A stretch of 64,000 bases of DNA from Verrucomicrobiota bacterium (GTDB lineage Bacteria; Verrucomicrobiota; Verrucomicrobiia; Opitutales; Opitutaceae), in assembly GCA_016871755.1 (NCBI GenBank), contig VHCJ01000010.1, positions 49,796-113,795 of the forward strand, in the 5' to 3' direction. The notes under the pieces were generated by a model. That model did not search any database and was not told the origin of the DNA. It saw nothing but the letters and a program-made list of their open reading frames with translations. Shown piece by piece: positions 39,734-50,047 of the stretch (position 1 is the first letter of the stretch; each line of letters starts with the position of its first letter). The position numbers and the translations under genes were made by a program.

Positions 39734-41012
39734 GGTAGGAAAGGGATTCGCCGATGCGCGGATCGCGGATCGGAATCAGCTTCGCCGTCGGAAAACTGCG
39801 GAGGTAAGCCCAGACGCACACGCCCCCCACACCAATGACCGCCGTGATCGTCCACAGCTGGTGCAGTTGGAGAAACGGCAGCGCATCACCCGCCGCATCC
39901 TTCTTCGACGGCCAGATGTTGTAGATCAGGTCGAGCAGGAAGATGGCCGCGATCCACAGCGCCACCCAAGGCATCTGCGTCCGGCTGAGCTTGCGCTTGT
40001 AGCTGAGGAGCAGGAAGAAAGGCACGAAGAAGTGGCCGAACAGGAGAAGCATGCCGACCCACTTCCACTGGTTCGCGAACCCGGTGGCATTATTGAATTC
40101 ACGCAGGTTGTACCAGAACGTCTCCTCAGGGATGTTGGCGTTCCAAATCAGGAAGTACTGGGAGAACGTGACGTACGCCCAGAACACGGTGAACGCGAAC
40201 ATGAGCTGTCCAATGCTGTGAAAATGGTTCGGGTTGAGGATGCCGCGATAGTCCCCTCGCACCCAGAGCCACACCATGATCAGCACGCCCATGGACAAGG
40301 CCGCTCGCACGCAGCCGGCGAAGTACCAGACGCCGTACATCGTCGAAAACCAGTGGTAGTCGAGTGACTTGACCCAGAGCACGATCGCCAAGGTCAGGGT
40401 CACGGCCGCCAGCGGCAGCCCGAAAGCCGCCGTCACGCGGTTACGGTACGTCCACTTCAGATCGCCGTCGGTGTCCTGCGAGAACGACGCGTGTCGCAGG
40501 CGAGCGGAGAGCCAGATCCAGATCGCGAAGGAAAGGACCGTGATGACGAGGAAGGCGGTGGGGTTGAGGAGCGCGGCCTTCTTCACCCAAAGCACATCCT
40601 CGCCGACGGTGCCGCTGCCGCCCACCTGAGCCAAGTCATAGGCAGGATTCATCCACTTCCAGACCGCCCCCGGCGCGAAGGCGACACTGGCGACCAACGG
40701 GAGGAAGAGCAGGGCGAGCCACTTGAAGGACGCGAGGCCGTGCTCAAACTGCCGCCGGATCACCACCGACCATGAGGCGTCGAAAATGTGATGGATCATC
40801 ACCAAGAACAGCATGCCCAAGGCAATGCCCCCCCAGAAGGTCAGGGCGACCAGCCAGGAGAAGGCGACCTTGGCCCCGCCGGACACGAGGAGACCGAGCG
40901 CTGTGACTGCAATGCCCGCCACGCCGATCGCGAGGGCCCGGCCAGCGGCCGGGGCGCCGGTGGCCATCGAGGCCGCCATGCCGGGGGAAAGGGTTGCCGC
41001 GCGAGTGCTCAT
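39714..41012 (-). CDS. actF: Alternative complex III subunit ActF (integral membrane)
   Basis: 432 residues, about ten membrane helices. Family landmarks include LVMIHHIFDASWSVVIRRQFE and FAFTVFWAYVTFSQYFLIW. ActF is related to ActC/NrfD and contributes to the quinol and proton path of alternative complex III. It overlaps actE by 4 bp. An Ala/Gly-rich leader of about 25 residues precedes the first helix. Confidence 0.92.
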   Translation of the reverse strand: MSTRAATLSPGMAASMATGAPAAGRALAIGVAGIAVTALGLLVSGGAKVAFSWLVALTFWGGIALGMLFLVMIHHIFDASWSVVIRRQFEHGLASFKWLALLFLPLVASVAFAPGAVWKWMNPAYDLAQVGGSGTVGEDVLWVKKAALLNPTAFLVITVLSFAIWIWLSARLRHASFSQDTDGDLKWTYRNRVTAAFGLPLAAVTLTLAIVLWVKSLDYHWFSTMYGVWYFAGCVRAALSMGVLIMVWLWVRGDYRGILNPNHFHSIGQLMFAFTVFWAYVTFSQYFLIWNANIPEETFWYNLREFNNATGFANQWKWVGMLLLFGHFFVPFFLLLSYKRKLSRTQMPWVALWIAAIFLLDLIYNIWPSKKDAAGDALPFLQLHQLWTITAVIGVGGVCVWAYLRSFPTAKLIPIRDPRIGESLSYHESSAD

Positions 41013-41629
41013 TGAATACCAAGCTCCGCTTTGTGCGCCGTCGGCACATCGGCCACCGAGCCGTGCTGGGCGCGCTGCAAGGCCCGGACGTAGGCGACAA
41101 TCGCCCAGCGATCCTCCGGGACGACCTTGTCGGCGTAGCCCATCATGGTGCCTTTGCCGTTCGTGATCGTGTTGTAAACTTCTCCCTCCGCCATCGTGCG
41201 GAGCCGGTCGTCATGGAAGGTCGGCGTCGCCCCCATTCCATACGCCTTGGTGATGCCATTGCCGTCTCCCAACGCGCCGTGGCACGGCGCACAACTGATG
41301 CTGTAGCGCTCCCGACCGCGCTGCAGAAAACGGGCGTCCACCGTCACCGCCGAGGGGATCCCGCGGACCCAGTCGCCAACGGCGGCGCGACCCTGGTAAA
41401 CCGCCGCGTCGGCCCGCATGCTTCCCCGCGCGACCACTCCCACCGGGAGCGGGCGATCGGCCCGGCCGTCCGCGAAGAACGTCGACGCATCCTGGGGCCG
41501 GAGCTTGGGCTGCCGATCCATGTCCGGAAAGACTTCCAAAGGAGGGCGGCTGGAGATGCTGCCGCGGAACCCGAGAATCCCCACGGTCAGGACCACGACG
41601 AAGAAGGTGGCAAGATAGACGTAGCGCAT
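41009..41629 (-). CDS. actE: Alternative complex III subunit ActE, mono-haem cytochrome c
   Basis: 206 residues. An N-terminal membrane anchor or lipoprotein-type signal (LATFFVVVLTVGILGF), then a segment rich in Pro and Arg, and one haem site (SCAPCHGALGDGNG) with a distal Met (GTMMGYADKV). ActE hands electrons from ActA to the terminal oxidase or soluble cytochrome. It starts 2 bp after actD. Confidence 0.92.
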   Translation of the reverse strand: MRYVYLATFFVVVLTVGILGFRGSISSRPPLEVFPDMDRQPKLRPQDASTFFADGRADRPLPVGVVARGSMRADAAVYQGRAAVGDWVRGIPSAVTVDARFLQRGRERYSISCAPCHGALGDGNGITKAYGMGATPTFHDDRLRTMAEGEVYNTITNGKGTMMGYADKVVPEDRWAIVAYVRALQRAQHGSVADVPTAHKAELGIQ

Positions 41630-41631
41630 GG

Positions 41632-42165
41632 TCAGGCCTCCAACGCGGTGATCTCACGTCCCCCCGCCCTCTCCAGCAGGGCCCGCGTCGCCGCGAGGTT
41701 GAACTTCGGGTCACGCGCCTCGATCACGACGAGGAACTTGTCGTCCAGGCCGCGCACGATGTGGTCCGACTTGAGCACGGGATGATAGTGCATCGGCAGG
41801 CGGTTGAGCAGGAACATGCCGCCGATCGTTGCGAATGCGGTGAACAGAATCGTCAGTTCGTAAGCCACCGGGAAAGCAAACATGGGGCTGAAGTAGGGCT
41901 TGCCACCGACGATCAGCGGGTAGTCGTGGGCGTTGGTGAACCAGATCATCGACATGCCCGTGACAAAGCCGAGCACGCCGCCGACGAGGGAGATCCGGGG
42001 CACCTTGGATCGGCGCAGCCCCATCGCGCGATCGAGGCCGTGGATCGGGAACGGCGTGATGCAGTCCCAGCACTTGTAGCCGGCGTCGCGCACCGTTTCC
42101 GCCGCGTGATACACCGCCGGGGCGGTGTCGAACACGGCGACGAGTCCATAGGGTTGAGCAGCCAT
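41632..42165 (-). CDS. actD: Alternative complex III subunit ActD
   Basis: 177 residues. The DUF3341-type pattern is present: YGLVAVFDTAPAVYHAAE, CWDCITPFPIHGLDRAMGL, and two membrane helices (VGGVLGFVTGMSMIWF and AYELTILFTAFATIGGMFLL). The C-terminal part (DKFLVVIEARDPKFN) is cytoplasmic. It is a structural subunit without cofactors in this complex. It lies between actC and actE in the standard order. Confidence 0.93.
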   Translation of the reverse strand: MAAQPYGLVAVFDTAPAVYHAAETVRDAGYKCWDCITPFPIHGLDRAMGLRRSKVPRISLVGGVLGFVTGMSMIWFTNAHDYPLIVGGKPYFSPMFAFPVAYELTILFTAFATIGGMFLLNRLPMHYHPVLKSDHIVRGLDDKFLVVIEARDPKFNLAATRALLERAGGREITALEA

Positions 42166-42207
42166 CGGGGAAGAATCGTTGAGCGTGGGAGGGATGCGGC
42201 GCGCGTC

Positions 42208-43662
42208 TCAGTGGGAACGATCCGAGGTGCCGTGGCCGGTGCCTCCGTGACCATGGGGATCCGCCTGGGGGAGGACCGCCTTCAGTTCCGCCATCGGCAT
42301 TATCGGGAGGAAGCGGATGAAGAGGAGGAACAGGACGCTGAACACGCCGAAGGTTCCGAAGAACGTGAAGATCTCCACGATCGACGGACTGTAGTAGCCC
42401 CAGCTGGAGGGTAGGAAGTCGCGCGCCAGCGAGGTGACGATGATCACGAAGCGTTCAAACCACATGCCCACGTTCACGAAGATCGAGAGCACCCAGACCA
42501 AGGTCGTGTTCTGACGGACCTTCTTGAACCAGAAGAACTGCGGCGTGATCACGTTGCAGGAAATCATGATCCAGTAAGCCCACGCGTAGTGACCGAACGC
42601 GCGGTTGATGAAGGCGAAGCCCTCGTAGGGGTTCGCACCGTACCACGCGATGAAGAACTCCATTCCGTAGGCGTAGCCGACGATCGTGCCAGTCGCCAAC
42701 GTGATCTTGCACATGCAGTCGATGTGGTACTGCGTGATCAGGTCCTGAAGGCCGTAGATCGCACGGAGCGGAAGCATCAGCGTGAGCACCATGCCGAAGC
42801 CCGAGAAGATCGCGCCCGCCACGAAGTACGGCGGGAAGATCGTCGTGTGCCATCCCGGGATCAGGGACACCGCGAAGTCGAAGGACACGATGGTGTGCAC
42901 CGAGAGCACCAGAGGCGTCGAGATGCCCGCGAGGATCAGGTACGCCATCTCGTAATTGCTCCAATGACGATTGGACCCGCGCCAGCCCATGGCGAAGAAG
43001 CCGTACAGCCACCCGCGGAGACGATTGCCAGCCGCCGTGAAGCGATCGCGGAGGATCGCCAGGTCGGGCAGGAGGCCGACGTACCAGAAGAGCACTGAGA
43101 CCGTGCCGTACGTCGAAACCGCGAACACGTCCCACTCCAGCGGCGAACGGAAGTTCTGCCAGATGTAGTTCGAGTTCGGGATCGGGAAGAGGTACCACGC
43201 AAACCAGACTCGGCCGACGTGGAAGACCGGGAAGATCGCGGCGCACACCACCGCGAAGATCGTCATGGCCTCCGCCGCACGATTGATCGAGGTACGCCAC
43301 TTCTGGCGCAGCAGGCAAAGGATCGCCGAGATGAGTGTCCCCGCGTGACCAATGCCGATCCAGAAGACGAAGTTGACGATGTCCCACGCCCAATTGACCG
43401 GATTGGCATGACCCCAGACACCAACGCCGGTGGCGACCAGGTAGGTGAGACCAGCCACGGTGAACGAGGCGACGAAACAGGCGACCACGAAGCACACCCA
43501 CCACCAGGTGGGGGTCTTGCCCTCGATGATCCCGCAGATCTTGTCGGTGATCCAACCGAAGCTCCGGTTGTTTTCGACGAGCGTCGCGCGCGGCAGCGCG
43601 GTCGGCTTGACCTCCTTGAGGATGGCCGGCGCGTCGTAGGCGGATTCAGCAGCGTGGGACAT
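42208..43662 (-). CDS. actC: Alternative complex III subunit ActC (NrfD-like)
   Basis: 484 residues with about ten membrane helices of the NrfD/PsrC type ([55 protein letters not shown]). It is the quinol-binding and proton-translocating candidate subunit of alternative complex III. The start codon overlaps the actB stop (TAATG), showing coupling. The C-terminus is His/Gly-rich ([10 protein letters not shown]), as is the C-terminus of ActB. Confidence 0.94.
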   Translation of the reverse strand: MSHAAESAYDAPAILKEVKPTALPRATLVENNRSFGWITDKICGIIEGKTPTWWWVCFVVACFVASFTVAGLTYLVATGVGVWGHANPVNWAWDIVNFVFWIGIGHAGTLISAILCLLRQKWRTSINRAAEAMTIFAVVCAAIFPVFHVGRVWFAWYLFPIPNSNYIWQNFRSPLEWDVFAVSTYGTVSVLFWYVGLLPDLAILRDRFTAAGNRLRGWLYGFFAMGWRGSNRHWSNYEMAYLILAGISTPLVLSVHTIVSFDFAVSLIPGWHTTIFPPYFVAGAIFSGFGMVLTLMLPLRAIYGLQDLITQYHIDCMCKITLATGTIVGYAYGMEFFIAWYGANPYEGFAFINRAFGHYAWAYWIMISCNVITPQFFWFKKVRQNTTLVWVLSIFVNVGMWFERFVIIVTSLARDFLPSSWGYYSPSIVEIFTFFGTFGVFSVLFLLFIRFLPIMPMAELKAVLPQADPHGHGGTGHGTSDRSH

Positions 43663-46600
43663 TAGCTCAGACCTCCCGTCAGCTTGGAGACTTCACCCAC
43701 GGCCGAGTGGCCGTGACCATGGCCGTGGCCATGGCCGTGGCCATGGTCGCCGTGCGCGGGATGATTCTTGGTGTCGTATTCCTTCCGACTGAAGGGCTTC
43801 TCCGTGCCACCCGGCATCTCGGGATTCGGGTTGCGCAGCTTGCCCAGGTACGTCGTCCGGGGCCGGACGTTCAGGTACCCGAGGACCGCATAATCCTGCT
43901 CGCGCGCCTTGGCCTGCGACACCGCGCTCTGCGGATCCGAAACGTCGCCGAAGACAATCGCCTCAACCGGGCAAACCTGCTGGCAGGCGGTCTTCACCGC
44001 ACCGTCCGCCACTCGAACGTTGTTGGAGGCGCCCGCCTTCACCTTTTGCGCGATCTTGGCCTGCTGGATGCGCTGCACGCAGTACGTGCACTTCTCCATC
44101 ACGCCGCGCATGCGCACGGTGACTTCCGGGTTCTTCACCATCTGCACCAACTCCGGCATCCCCGCCGGGCCCAGCGGCCCGAGGTAGAGGCTGTCGATCT
44201 GGCGCTTGTTCCAATCGAAGAAGTTGAAGCGACGAACCTTGTACGGACAATTGTTCGCACAATAGCGGGTACCGATGCAGCGGTTGTACGCCATCGTGTT
44301 CAGCCCATCGTCATCGTGGACGGTGGCATTCACCGGACACACGGTCTCGCACGGGGCGAGTTCGCAGTGCTGGCACCCCATCGGCTGGAGTGAAACCTGC
44401 GGATCCTCCGGGATTTCCTTGTTACCTTCTCCACCAAAGGCCGCCGCATCGGCATTGCCGTCGGAATAGTAACGGTCGAGACGGATCCAGTGCATCTCAC
44501 GGCCGCGGAGCACCTGATCCTTGCCGACGATCGGGATGTTGTTCTCGGCCTGACACGCGACGACACAGGCGTTGCAGCCGATGCACGTGTTCAGATCGAT
44601 CGACATGCCCCACTGGTTGACGCCAGTCAGGTCCGGGGTCTCGTAGAGGGAATTGCCGCGCGGCGAGGTCTTCGCCACGAAGGCCGCATCGCGGCCCGCA
44701 TCGCGGCCGAGGATCGGCGGGGAATGCGACTCCGTGCCGAACGAGTCCACCCAGCCAGGATTGGCGGCTGCCTCGGTCAGGTTGGCCTCACGCACAATGT
44801 CGCGACCCTCCATTGACCAATGCTCCTGCGTGTTCGCGAGCGCATAACGCTCCGCGGTCACAGAGATGCGCGCGCCCACCGCGACGTCCGCACCGGCAGA
44901 GGTGCGCAGGGGGAAGAAATCATGCCCAGTGCCTTGGCCGATGCGACCGGAGACGCGGCGCCCGTAACCGAGAGGAAGGACGATGGTGTAGTTCGAGAGA
45001 CCCGGCTGAATGTGCAGCGGGCCGCGGACGGTCCTGCCACCCAGCGTTACCTCGCCGATGAACGCCATTTCACGCCCCTGCTCGAAGGTGGCGGTCTCCT
45101 TGCGCGCCACCTGCAGCAGCGCCCCGCCTGGGGCGATGCCGAGTTCCTTGCCGAGCCGGGGGCTCACGAGGATCGCATTGTCCCAAGCGAGCTTGGTCAT
45201 GGGTTCCGGGCACTCTTGCAGCCACCCGTTGTTCGCGAACCGACCGTCGTCGACCTTCGAGTCAGCGACGAAGCGCACTTCAAGATTGTCCTTGGAAAGG
45301 GCCACGGGCGCGGACGCCGCGTTGAGCAGGCGGCGGACGCCGTTGGAATTCAGAGCGACGCGCACCACCGGATAGGCGGAGCCAGCGAGCAGGCCATCGT
45401 GCAGGAAAAGGCGGAACGCCTCCGCGCCCCCGCCCGAAAGTCGGGCAATGGTCTGCGCCACGAGGGCGTAGGGGTCCGTGACTTCCTCGCCAGCGATGCG
45501 GACAAGTACTTCAAGTTCGGTGAGACCGCCGAAGAGGGGCAGGATCTGCGGCTGCACCGCCACCACGGTGCCATCCGCCGTGCGGGCATCGCCCCACGAC
45601 TCGAGGAAGTGCGCAGCGGCGAGGTTGACCGAGGCCAGGGCCGAGGTCTCATCCGGGTAGTAGCCCAAACGAACCACCTCCGCGATTCCCTTCACCGCAC
45701 CGGCGAAATCCAGATCGGCAGGCGCGTTGTAAGCCGGGTTGCCCCCAAGGATGACGAGGGTCCTGACTGCGCCCGACTTCGCCGCCGCGACGACATCGCC
45801 AATCGAAGCCGCAGGGGAGCTCGGCACAGCGACGAAATCGACCGTCGTCCCGACATTTCCGAGGGCCACGTTGAGCGCATACGCGAGTGCATGCACCGAG
45901 GCCGGAAGGTGGTTCCCTGCGACAACGAGCGATGTACCGCGGTGTGCCTTGAGATCGGCGGCGGCGGCCGAAAGCCACTGCGCCTTGTCCTTGAATTCGA
46001 GCCCGCCTGCAAGGGGGGCCAAGGACGCATCACCCGTGACCTCGGCCGCGAGAGCGGCCGCAAACGCCAGCATGTGGCTGCTCGCCAGACGCAGCCGGTG
46101 ATCGGCCATGGATCCCGTGAGCGAGAACGTGCTCTCCACGGCGTACAGCCGGTTCATCGGGTCGGTCGGGCGGATCACCCGGCGGCCCTTGGCAAAGTCG
46201 CGGGCGTAGGCCAGCGCATGGGCGTCCCGACTAAGGAAATCGGCGTCGATCGCCACGATCCGCTTCGCCTTGGCGAAGTGGTACACCGGCTTGACGCGGG
46301 CGCCAAACGCGGCCTGCGCCGCTTCAACGGGAGCCTCGTCACGCACCGGCTCGTACTCGGCCCACAGCGCCTTCGGAAACTTAGCCCGGAGCCGCTGGAC
46401 CAGAGCCGCCCGGGTGGGCGAACTCGACTGGTCAGCAAGGAACGCCAACCCGGCACCGCCGGAAGCCGCCGCCGCCTTGCCAATCCCGGCCAGTACATCC
46501 TGCACCGCCGGCGCCGCCGCCACCGCGCCCTTGAGGGTGTGCGCTGTCGTCCGATCCGGATCGTAGAGATCCAGCAGCGCAGCCTGCGCGATGAGATTAG

Positions 46601-47012
46601 TCGCGCCGCCGTAGGGCGCGTAAGAGGGATTGCCCTCCAGCTTGGTCGGACGCCCCGAATGCGTTTCGGCCAGCAGGGGAATCGCCCCTCCGCGGATCGG
46701 CATTGCCGTCGCAAAGAACAGCGGCAGGCCAGGGATCACGCCCTCCACGGACTTCCCGTAGGCCAAGATCTTCTCCTCCGGACGACGGCATCCGGCCGCC
46801 AGCCCCACTCCTCCCAAGGCGAACGAGGCCGCCATGATGCGGACGAAATGGCGTCGGTCGACTCCCTCGATCCCGGACGCGCCGTCCGGAAACTCACGCG
46901 CGACCTGATCGCGGAAGCCGGGGGTCGCAGCCAGTTCGTCGAGGCTGCGCCAGTAGCGCCGGCCGCGAGCTTCACCTTCCGACGGTTCAGGATGCTGAAA
47001 TTTGCGTTTCAT
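43662..47012 (-). CDS. actB: Alternative complex III subunit ActB (molybdopterin-oxidoreductase-like plus ferredoxin domain)
   Basis: 1116 residues. A Tat-like signal ([16 protein letters not shown]) ends at a possible lipidation Cys (LAAGC). A long region related to molybdopterin oxidoreductases (about 80-740) follows; ActB proteins do not bind molybdenum. The C-terminal third has ferredoxin-type Cys motifs: [40 protein letters not shown] and CTYCVQ, expected to hold three [4Fe-4S] and one [3Fe-4S] clusters. It moves electrons from quinol oxidation to ActA haems. The tail has a run of His-Gly repeats. It overlaps actA by 4 bp. Confidence 0.95.
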   Translation of the reverse strand: MKRKFQHPEPSEGEARGRRYWRSLDELAATPGFRDQVAREFPDGASGIEGVDRRHFVRIMAASFALGGVGLAAGCRRPEEKILAYGKSVEGVIPGLPLFFATAMPIRGGAIPLLAETHSGRPTKLEGNPSYAPYGGATNLIAQAALLDLYDPDRTTAHTLKGAVAAAPAVQDVLAGIGKAAAASGGAGLAFLADQSSSPTRAALVQRLRAKFPKALWAEYEPVRDEAPVEAAQAAFGARVKPVYHFAKAKRIVAIDADFLSRDAHALAYARDFAKGRRVIRPTDPMNRLYAVESTFSLTGSMADHRLRLASSHMLAFAAALAAEVTGDASLAPLAGGLEFKDKAQWLSAAAADLKAHRGTSLVVAGNHLPASVHALAYALNVALGNVGTTVDFVAVPSSPAASIGDVVAAAKSGAVRTLVILGGNPAYNAPADLDFAGAVKGIAEVVRLGYYPDETSALASVNLAAAHFLESWGDARTADGTVVAVQPQILPLFGGLTELEVLVRIAGEEVTDPYALVAQTIARLSGGGAEAFRLFLHDGLLAGSAYPVVRVALNSNGVRRLLNAASAPVALSKDNLEVRFVADSKVDDGRFANNGWLQECPEPMTKLAWDNAILVSPRLGKELGIAPGGALLQVARKETATFEQGREMAFIGEVTLGGRTVRGPLHIQPGLSNYTIVLPLGYGRRVSGRIGQGTGHDFFPLRTSAGADVAVGARISVTAERYALANTQEHWSMEGRDIVREANLTEAAANPGWVDSFGTESHSPPILGRDAGRDAAFVAKTSPRGNSLYETPDLTGVNQWGMSIDLNTCIGCNACVVACQAENNIPIVGKDQVLRGREMHWIRLDRYYSDGNADAAAFGGEGNKEIPEDPQVSLQPMGCQHCELAPCETVCPVNATVHDDDGLNTMAYNRCIGTRYCANNCPYKVRRFNFFDWNKRQIDSLYLGPLGPAGMPELVQMVKNPEVTVRMRGVMEKCTYCVQRIQQAKIAQKVKAGASNNVRVADGAVKTACQQVCPVEAIVFGDVSDPQSAVSQAKAREQDYAVLGYLNVRPRTTYLGKLRNPNPEMPGGTEKPFSRKEYDTKNHPAHGDHGHGHGHGHGHGHSAVGEVSKLTGGLS
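43708..43752. repeat. Tandem 6/12-bp repeat coding the ActB His-Gly tail
   Basis: Alternating GGCCGT and GGCCAT hexamers cover this stretch, encoding His-Gly dipeptides near the ActB C-terminus. The repeat is prone to slippage, so its length may differ between strains. His-rich tails can bind metal ions. Confidence 0.8.
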
Positions 47013-47665
47013 CGATGGCAGCCAGAGCAGCTTTGCGGCGGTTTGACGTTCCAGTCGTGGACGAACTTCTTCCCCTGCTCCAACTGGCCTTCCACACCGC
47101 CCGGGTGCTTCCAGTCCAGCTTCGTCACCAGCTCGGGCGAGCGGATGAACTTTTCGGGTTCCCGGTGACAGTCCAAACAGAAGCCCATCGAAAGCGGCTT
47201 CGCGTGCGTCACCACGTCCATCTGGTCAATCCGACCATGACACTCCACGCACGAGACGCCGCGGGCGATGTGCACGGAGTGGTTAAAGTAGGCGTACTCC
47301 GGCAGCACGTGGACATTCACCCAAGGCACCGGATTGCCGGTCTCGTAGCTCGTCCGCACCGGCTCCAGCAACGGGCTGTTCGCCTTGATGATGCTGTGGC
47401 AGTTCATGCAGGTCTGAGACGAGGGGATATTGGCGTGACCCGACTTCTCGACATTGCTGTGGCAGTACCGGCAATCGAGGCCCAGCTCCCCCGCGTGCAG
47501 CGTGTGGCTGAAGGGCACCGGTTGCACCGGAGCGTACCCCACCCGCGTGTACTTGGGCGTAGCGTAGTAATTCGTTGCAGCCGTGACGATTCCGCCCAGT
47601 ACAAACACGTAGATGATGATCTGGAGCGGCAGTCGATTGGCCGACTTGGGAAAGAGCTTCGACAT
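47009..47665 (-). CDS. actA: Alternative complex III subunit ActA, pentahaem cytochrome c
   Basis: 218 residues. An N-terminal membrane anchor (LQIIIYVFVLGGIVTAATNYY) precedes five CxxCH haem sites: CRYCH, CMNCH, CVECH, CLDCH and CSGCH. Extra His residues (FSHTLHAG, FNHSVHIARG) are spaced for bis-His ligation. ActA collects electrons from ActB and passes them to ActE. Five haems is the usual number for ActA. It overlaps actB by 4 bp. Confidence 0.95.
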   Translation of the reverse strand: MSKLFPKSANRLPLQIIIYVFVLGGIVTAATNYYATPKYTRVGYAPVQPVPFSHTLHAGELGLDCRYCHSNVEKSGHANIPSSQTCMNCHSIIKANSPLLEPVRTSYETGNPVPWVNVHVLPEYAYFNHSVHIARGVSCVECHGRIDQMDVVTHAKPLSMGFCLDCHREPEKFIRSPELVTKLDWKHPGGVEGQLEQGKKFVHDWNVKPPQSCSGCHR

Positions 47666-47701
47666 AGCCGGAAAGTGCGAACGTTGAGTCGTCTCGACCG
47701 C

Positions 47702-47890
47702 TCAGGCCCGCGCGTCGCGTCGGGAAACCGCCCGCTGCTCAGGACGGACCGCCAACGTCGGCTTCACCGACGGGGCGGGAGCAGCCGAGTCGGACGCCTC
47801 ACGAGCCGAGAGGCGGGATCCGCCCACGGACACGGCCAGCAGGCCAGCCAACTTGGCAAAAAAGGTTTTTCTCGTGGAGAGGGTGCTCAC
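47702..47890 (-). CDS. Small exported protein heading the act operon, unknown
   Basis: 62 residues from a GTG at 47890. A basic N-terminus and short hydrophobic core (STRKTFFAKLAGLLAVSVGG) suggest an export signal, followed by an Ala/Pro-rich tail. It lies 36 bp upstream of actA on the same strand and is probably the first gene of the operon. It has no cofactor motif. It could be a leader peptide or an assembly factor. Confidence 0.6.
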   Translation of the reverse strand: MSTLSTRKTFFAKLAGLLAVSVGGSRLSAREASDSAAPAPSVKPTLAVRPEQRAVSRRDARA

Positions 47891-48052
47891 GGTCGTCGCA
47901 GGTGCTGAAAATCAGCCGCGAAGCGAACGGTCCACGGTTTCGAAAGTAAACCAAAAATTCCCCGGGCGGGGCGAAATGCCGGAGACATTAGCCCGAACGT
48001 CAGCCGGATGCGCCCCGCTAATCAGGCCGAAGAACCGCGCTTCTGCCCGCTC

Positions 48053-48775
48053 TCAGGTCAGGAACAGCCCATCGCGCATCGGCAGGGTGTGATCGCACCG
48101 CGCCGCCAACTCCGGGTTATGGGTCACCACCACGATCGCCTGTCCGTTCTTCCGGGCCAGCCCCGTGAGTAACTCAAACACCATCGCCGAGTTACGCACG
48201 TCGAGATTACCCGTCGGTTCATCGGCCAACAGGATCGAGGGTTCGTTGGCGAGAGCCCGGGCGATCGCGACCCGCTGTTGCTCACCTCCCGAGAGCTGAT
48301 TGCCAAGGCGATGCGTTTTTGAAGCGAGACCGACCGATGCGAGCAGGGCGTGCGCTCGGTCTTGCATCTCGGAAGGGCCCCACCGACCCAGCTTCCGCAT
48401 GGGCAGCATCACGTTCTCCAGAGCCGTGAACTCGAGCAGGAGAAAATGGAACTGAAAGACGAAGCCGAGGTGACGGCACCGCGCCGCCGTCCGGGCGGCG
48501 TCGTCGTCTCGGGACATCCGCTGCCCATCGATCCAAATCTCGCCGCGATCGGGCACGTCGAGGAGGCCAAGGAGGTAAAGGAGGGTCGACTTCCCGCAGC
48601 CGGAGGGTCCGACCATCGCGTACACTTCGCCACGCCGCGCCGCGAACGACACGCCGCGCAGCACATGAACCCTCCCCTCCCCCTGCCCCAGCGAGCGGTG
48701 CAGGTCCTCGCACCGCAGGACGGGATCTCCCAGGGGCCGCGCTCCAGCGGGGCTCACGTTGCCAGGGGAACTCAC
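48053..48775 (-). CDS. ABC transporter ATPase, LolD/MacB type
   Basis: 240 residues. Walker A GPSGCGKST, Q-loop FVFQFHFLL, signature LSGGEQQRVAIARAL, Walker B ILLADEP and the switch His in VVVTHNPE are all intact. The sequence VHVLRGVSFAARRGEVYA is typical of the LolD/MacB/FtsE branch. It overlaps the permease gene by 4 bp and powers it. It is the last gene of a four-gene exporter operon. Confidence 0.94.
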   Translation of the reverse strand: MSSPGNVSPAGARPLGDPVLRCEDLHRSLGQGEGRVHVLRGVSFAARRGEVYAMVGPSGCGKSTLLYLLGLLDVPDRGEIWIDGQRMSRDDDAARTAARCRHLGFVFQFHFLLLEFTALENVMLPMRKLGRWGPSEMQDRAHALLASVGLASKTHRLGNQLSGGEQQRVAIARALANEPSILLADEPTGNLDVRNSAMVFELLTGLARKNGQAIVVVTHNPELAARCDHTLPMRDGLFLT

Positions 48776-50022
48776 TGGGCCGTCCCCCGAATGATGTCTC
48801 CCGGCTCCAGCCGAGCCGCCCGGCGCGCCGGCAGCAGGCTCGCCGCCATCACCATCACGACCGAGATCGCGACCGCCGCAAGGTAGTGCCAGACCGACCA
48901 GGCGACAATGAAGTGGTCCGCCGTAAAGATGCCTCGGATCCTGATCCGCATCAGCGACACGCCATAGGTCACTCCGGCCCCCAGCCCGCAGCCCAACACC
49001 GCGCCTGCCGCCAGCACCATCGCAGCCTGCCAGAGGAAGATCCGGGTGACGTCACGCCGCGTGTAGCCCATCGAGCGCAGAATCGCGATATCCTTGGTCT
49101 TCTCCATCACCACCAACGCCAGCGTATTGTACATGGCAATGCCCGCGATCAGCGTGAACACGGAAACCGTAATGCTGGTCGAGAGACGCAACGCCCGGAA
49201 GACGTCCAGCCAGGTGCGTTCCCGTTCCTGCCACGAGGAGGCACTGTGGCCCAGCACCGCCTCCATGTGCGCCGCGTCCTGCGTCGCGCGATCCCGGTCC
49301 ACGACATTCACCTGAATGAACGAGGCCCCAGTCGGACGCCGCAGCAGCGAACGAGCCTCGCCCAGGTGGAGGAAGAGGCGATCCTTGTCGATGTCGCCCA
49401 CCCCGGTCTCAAAGATCGCCGAAACCCGGTAACGCCGCACTTCCCCACCGGCCTGCAACTGAAACGAGTCGCCCACCTCCAACTGCAGCCGCTCGGCCAG
49501 CTTGATCCCCACCAGCGTGCCGGCTGGCGTCAGCCGAAAATCCGCGAGGTCGCCGCGGACAATCTGCCGACCCAGGTCGGAGACCTGCAAGTGGTCGTCG
49601 AGGTGGATGCCGTAAACCCGCGCCGCCTCGTTCTTGAAGCTTGAACGCATCTCCACCGAGCCATACAGCACCTCCGAGGTTCCAGAAACATTGGCAAAAC
49701 GCTGCACGGCAGCGATCAGCAGCGCCGGATCCTGGATGCCCTGAATGTACTTCCGGCCTTCCTTCACTTCCACGACGAATCCCGACGCATCGCTGCCCCG
49801 CTCCGCCTCCATCGTCCGCAGCGTCTCCTGAATACGGTCCTCGATTCGGATCGCTCCATTCGTCCCAACGATGGTCTTGATGAAGAAGCGTTCGAAGCCG
49901 GTGGTCGTCGCCTGCGTCACCACGAACAGACCCACACCGAGCGTGATGCACGCCAGGCTCATCACCATGGCTTTCCGCCGGGCGGTGAGGAAGCGGAGGG
50001 CGATCCGGAGGTTGGTCGACAC
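48772..50022 (-). CDS. ABC transporter permease, FtsX/LolC-MacB type
   Basis: 416 residues from a GTG at 50022 (STNLRIALRFLTARRKAM). A first membrane helix (SLACITLGVGLFVVTQ), a large periplasmic MacB-type domain (about 50-280) and three more helices near the C-terminus (SITVSVFTLIAGIAMYNTLA, IFLWQAAMVLAAGAVLG, YLAAVAISVVMVMAASLL) follow. This is the mechanotransmission fold used for lipoprotein sorting (LolC/E) or tripartite export (MacB). With a TolC-type channel and adaptor in the same operon, export is more likely. Confidence 0.9.
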   Translation of the reverse strand: MSTNLRIALRFLTARRKAMVMSLACITLGVGLFVVTQATTTGFERFFIKTIVGTNGAIRIEDRIQETLRTMEAERGSDASGFVVEVKEGRKYIQGIQDPALLIAAVQRFANVSGTSEVLYGSVEMRSSFKNEAARVYGIHLDDHLQVSDLGRQIVRGDLADFRLTPAGTLVGIKLAERLQLEVGDSFQLQAGGEVRRYRVSAIFETGVGDIDKDRLFLHLGEARSLLRRPTGASFIQVNVVDRDRATQDAAHMEAVLGHSASSWQERERTWLDVFRALRLSTSITVSVFTLIAGIAMYNTLALVVMEKTKDIAILRSMGYTRRDVTRIFLWQAAMVLAAGAVLGCGLGAGVTYGVSLMRIRIRGIFTADHFIVAWSVWHYLAAVAISVVMVMAASLLPARRAARLEPGDIIRGTAQ

Positions 50023-50047
50023 GAGAGAAGCGTTTCCGGAAGCGGGC

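Noticed and set aside
44820..47168. Rightward open frame of about 780 codons opposite actB
   Set aside because: It is antisense to actB, whose Fe-S motifs and overlaps with actA and actC are unmistakable; its Arg/His-rich composition is that of a GC-rich shadow frame.
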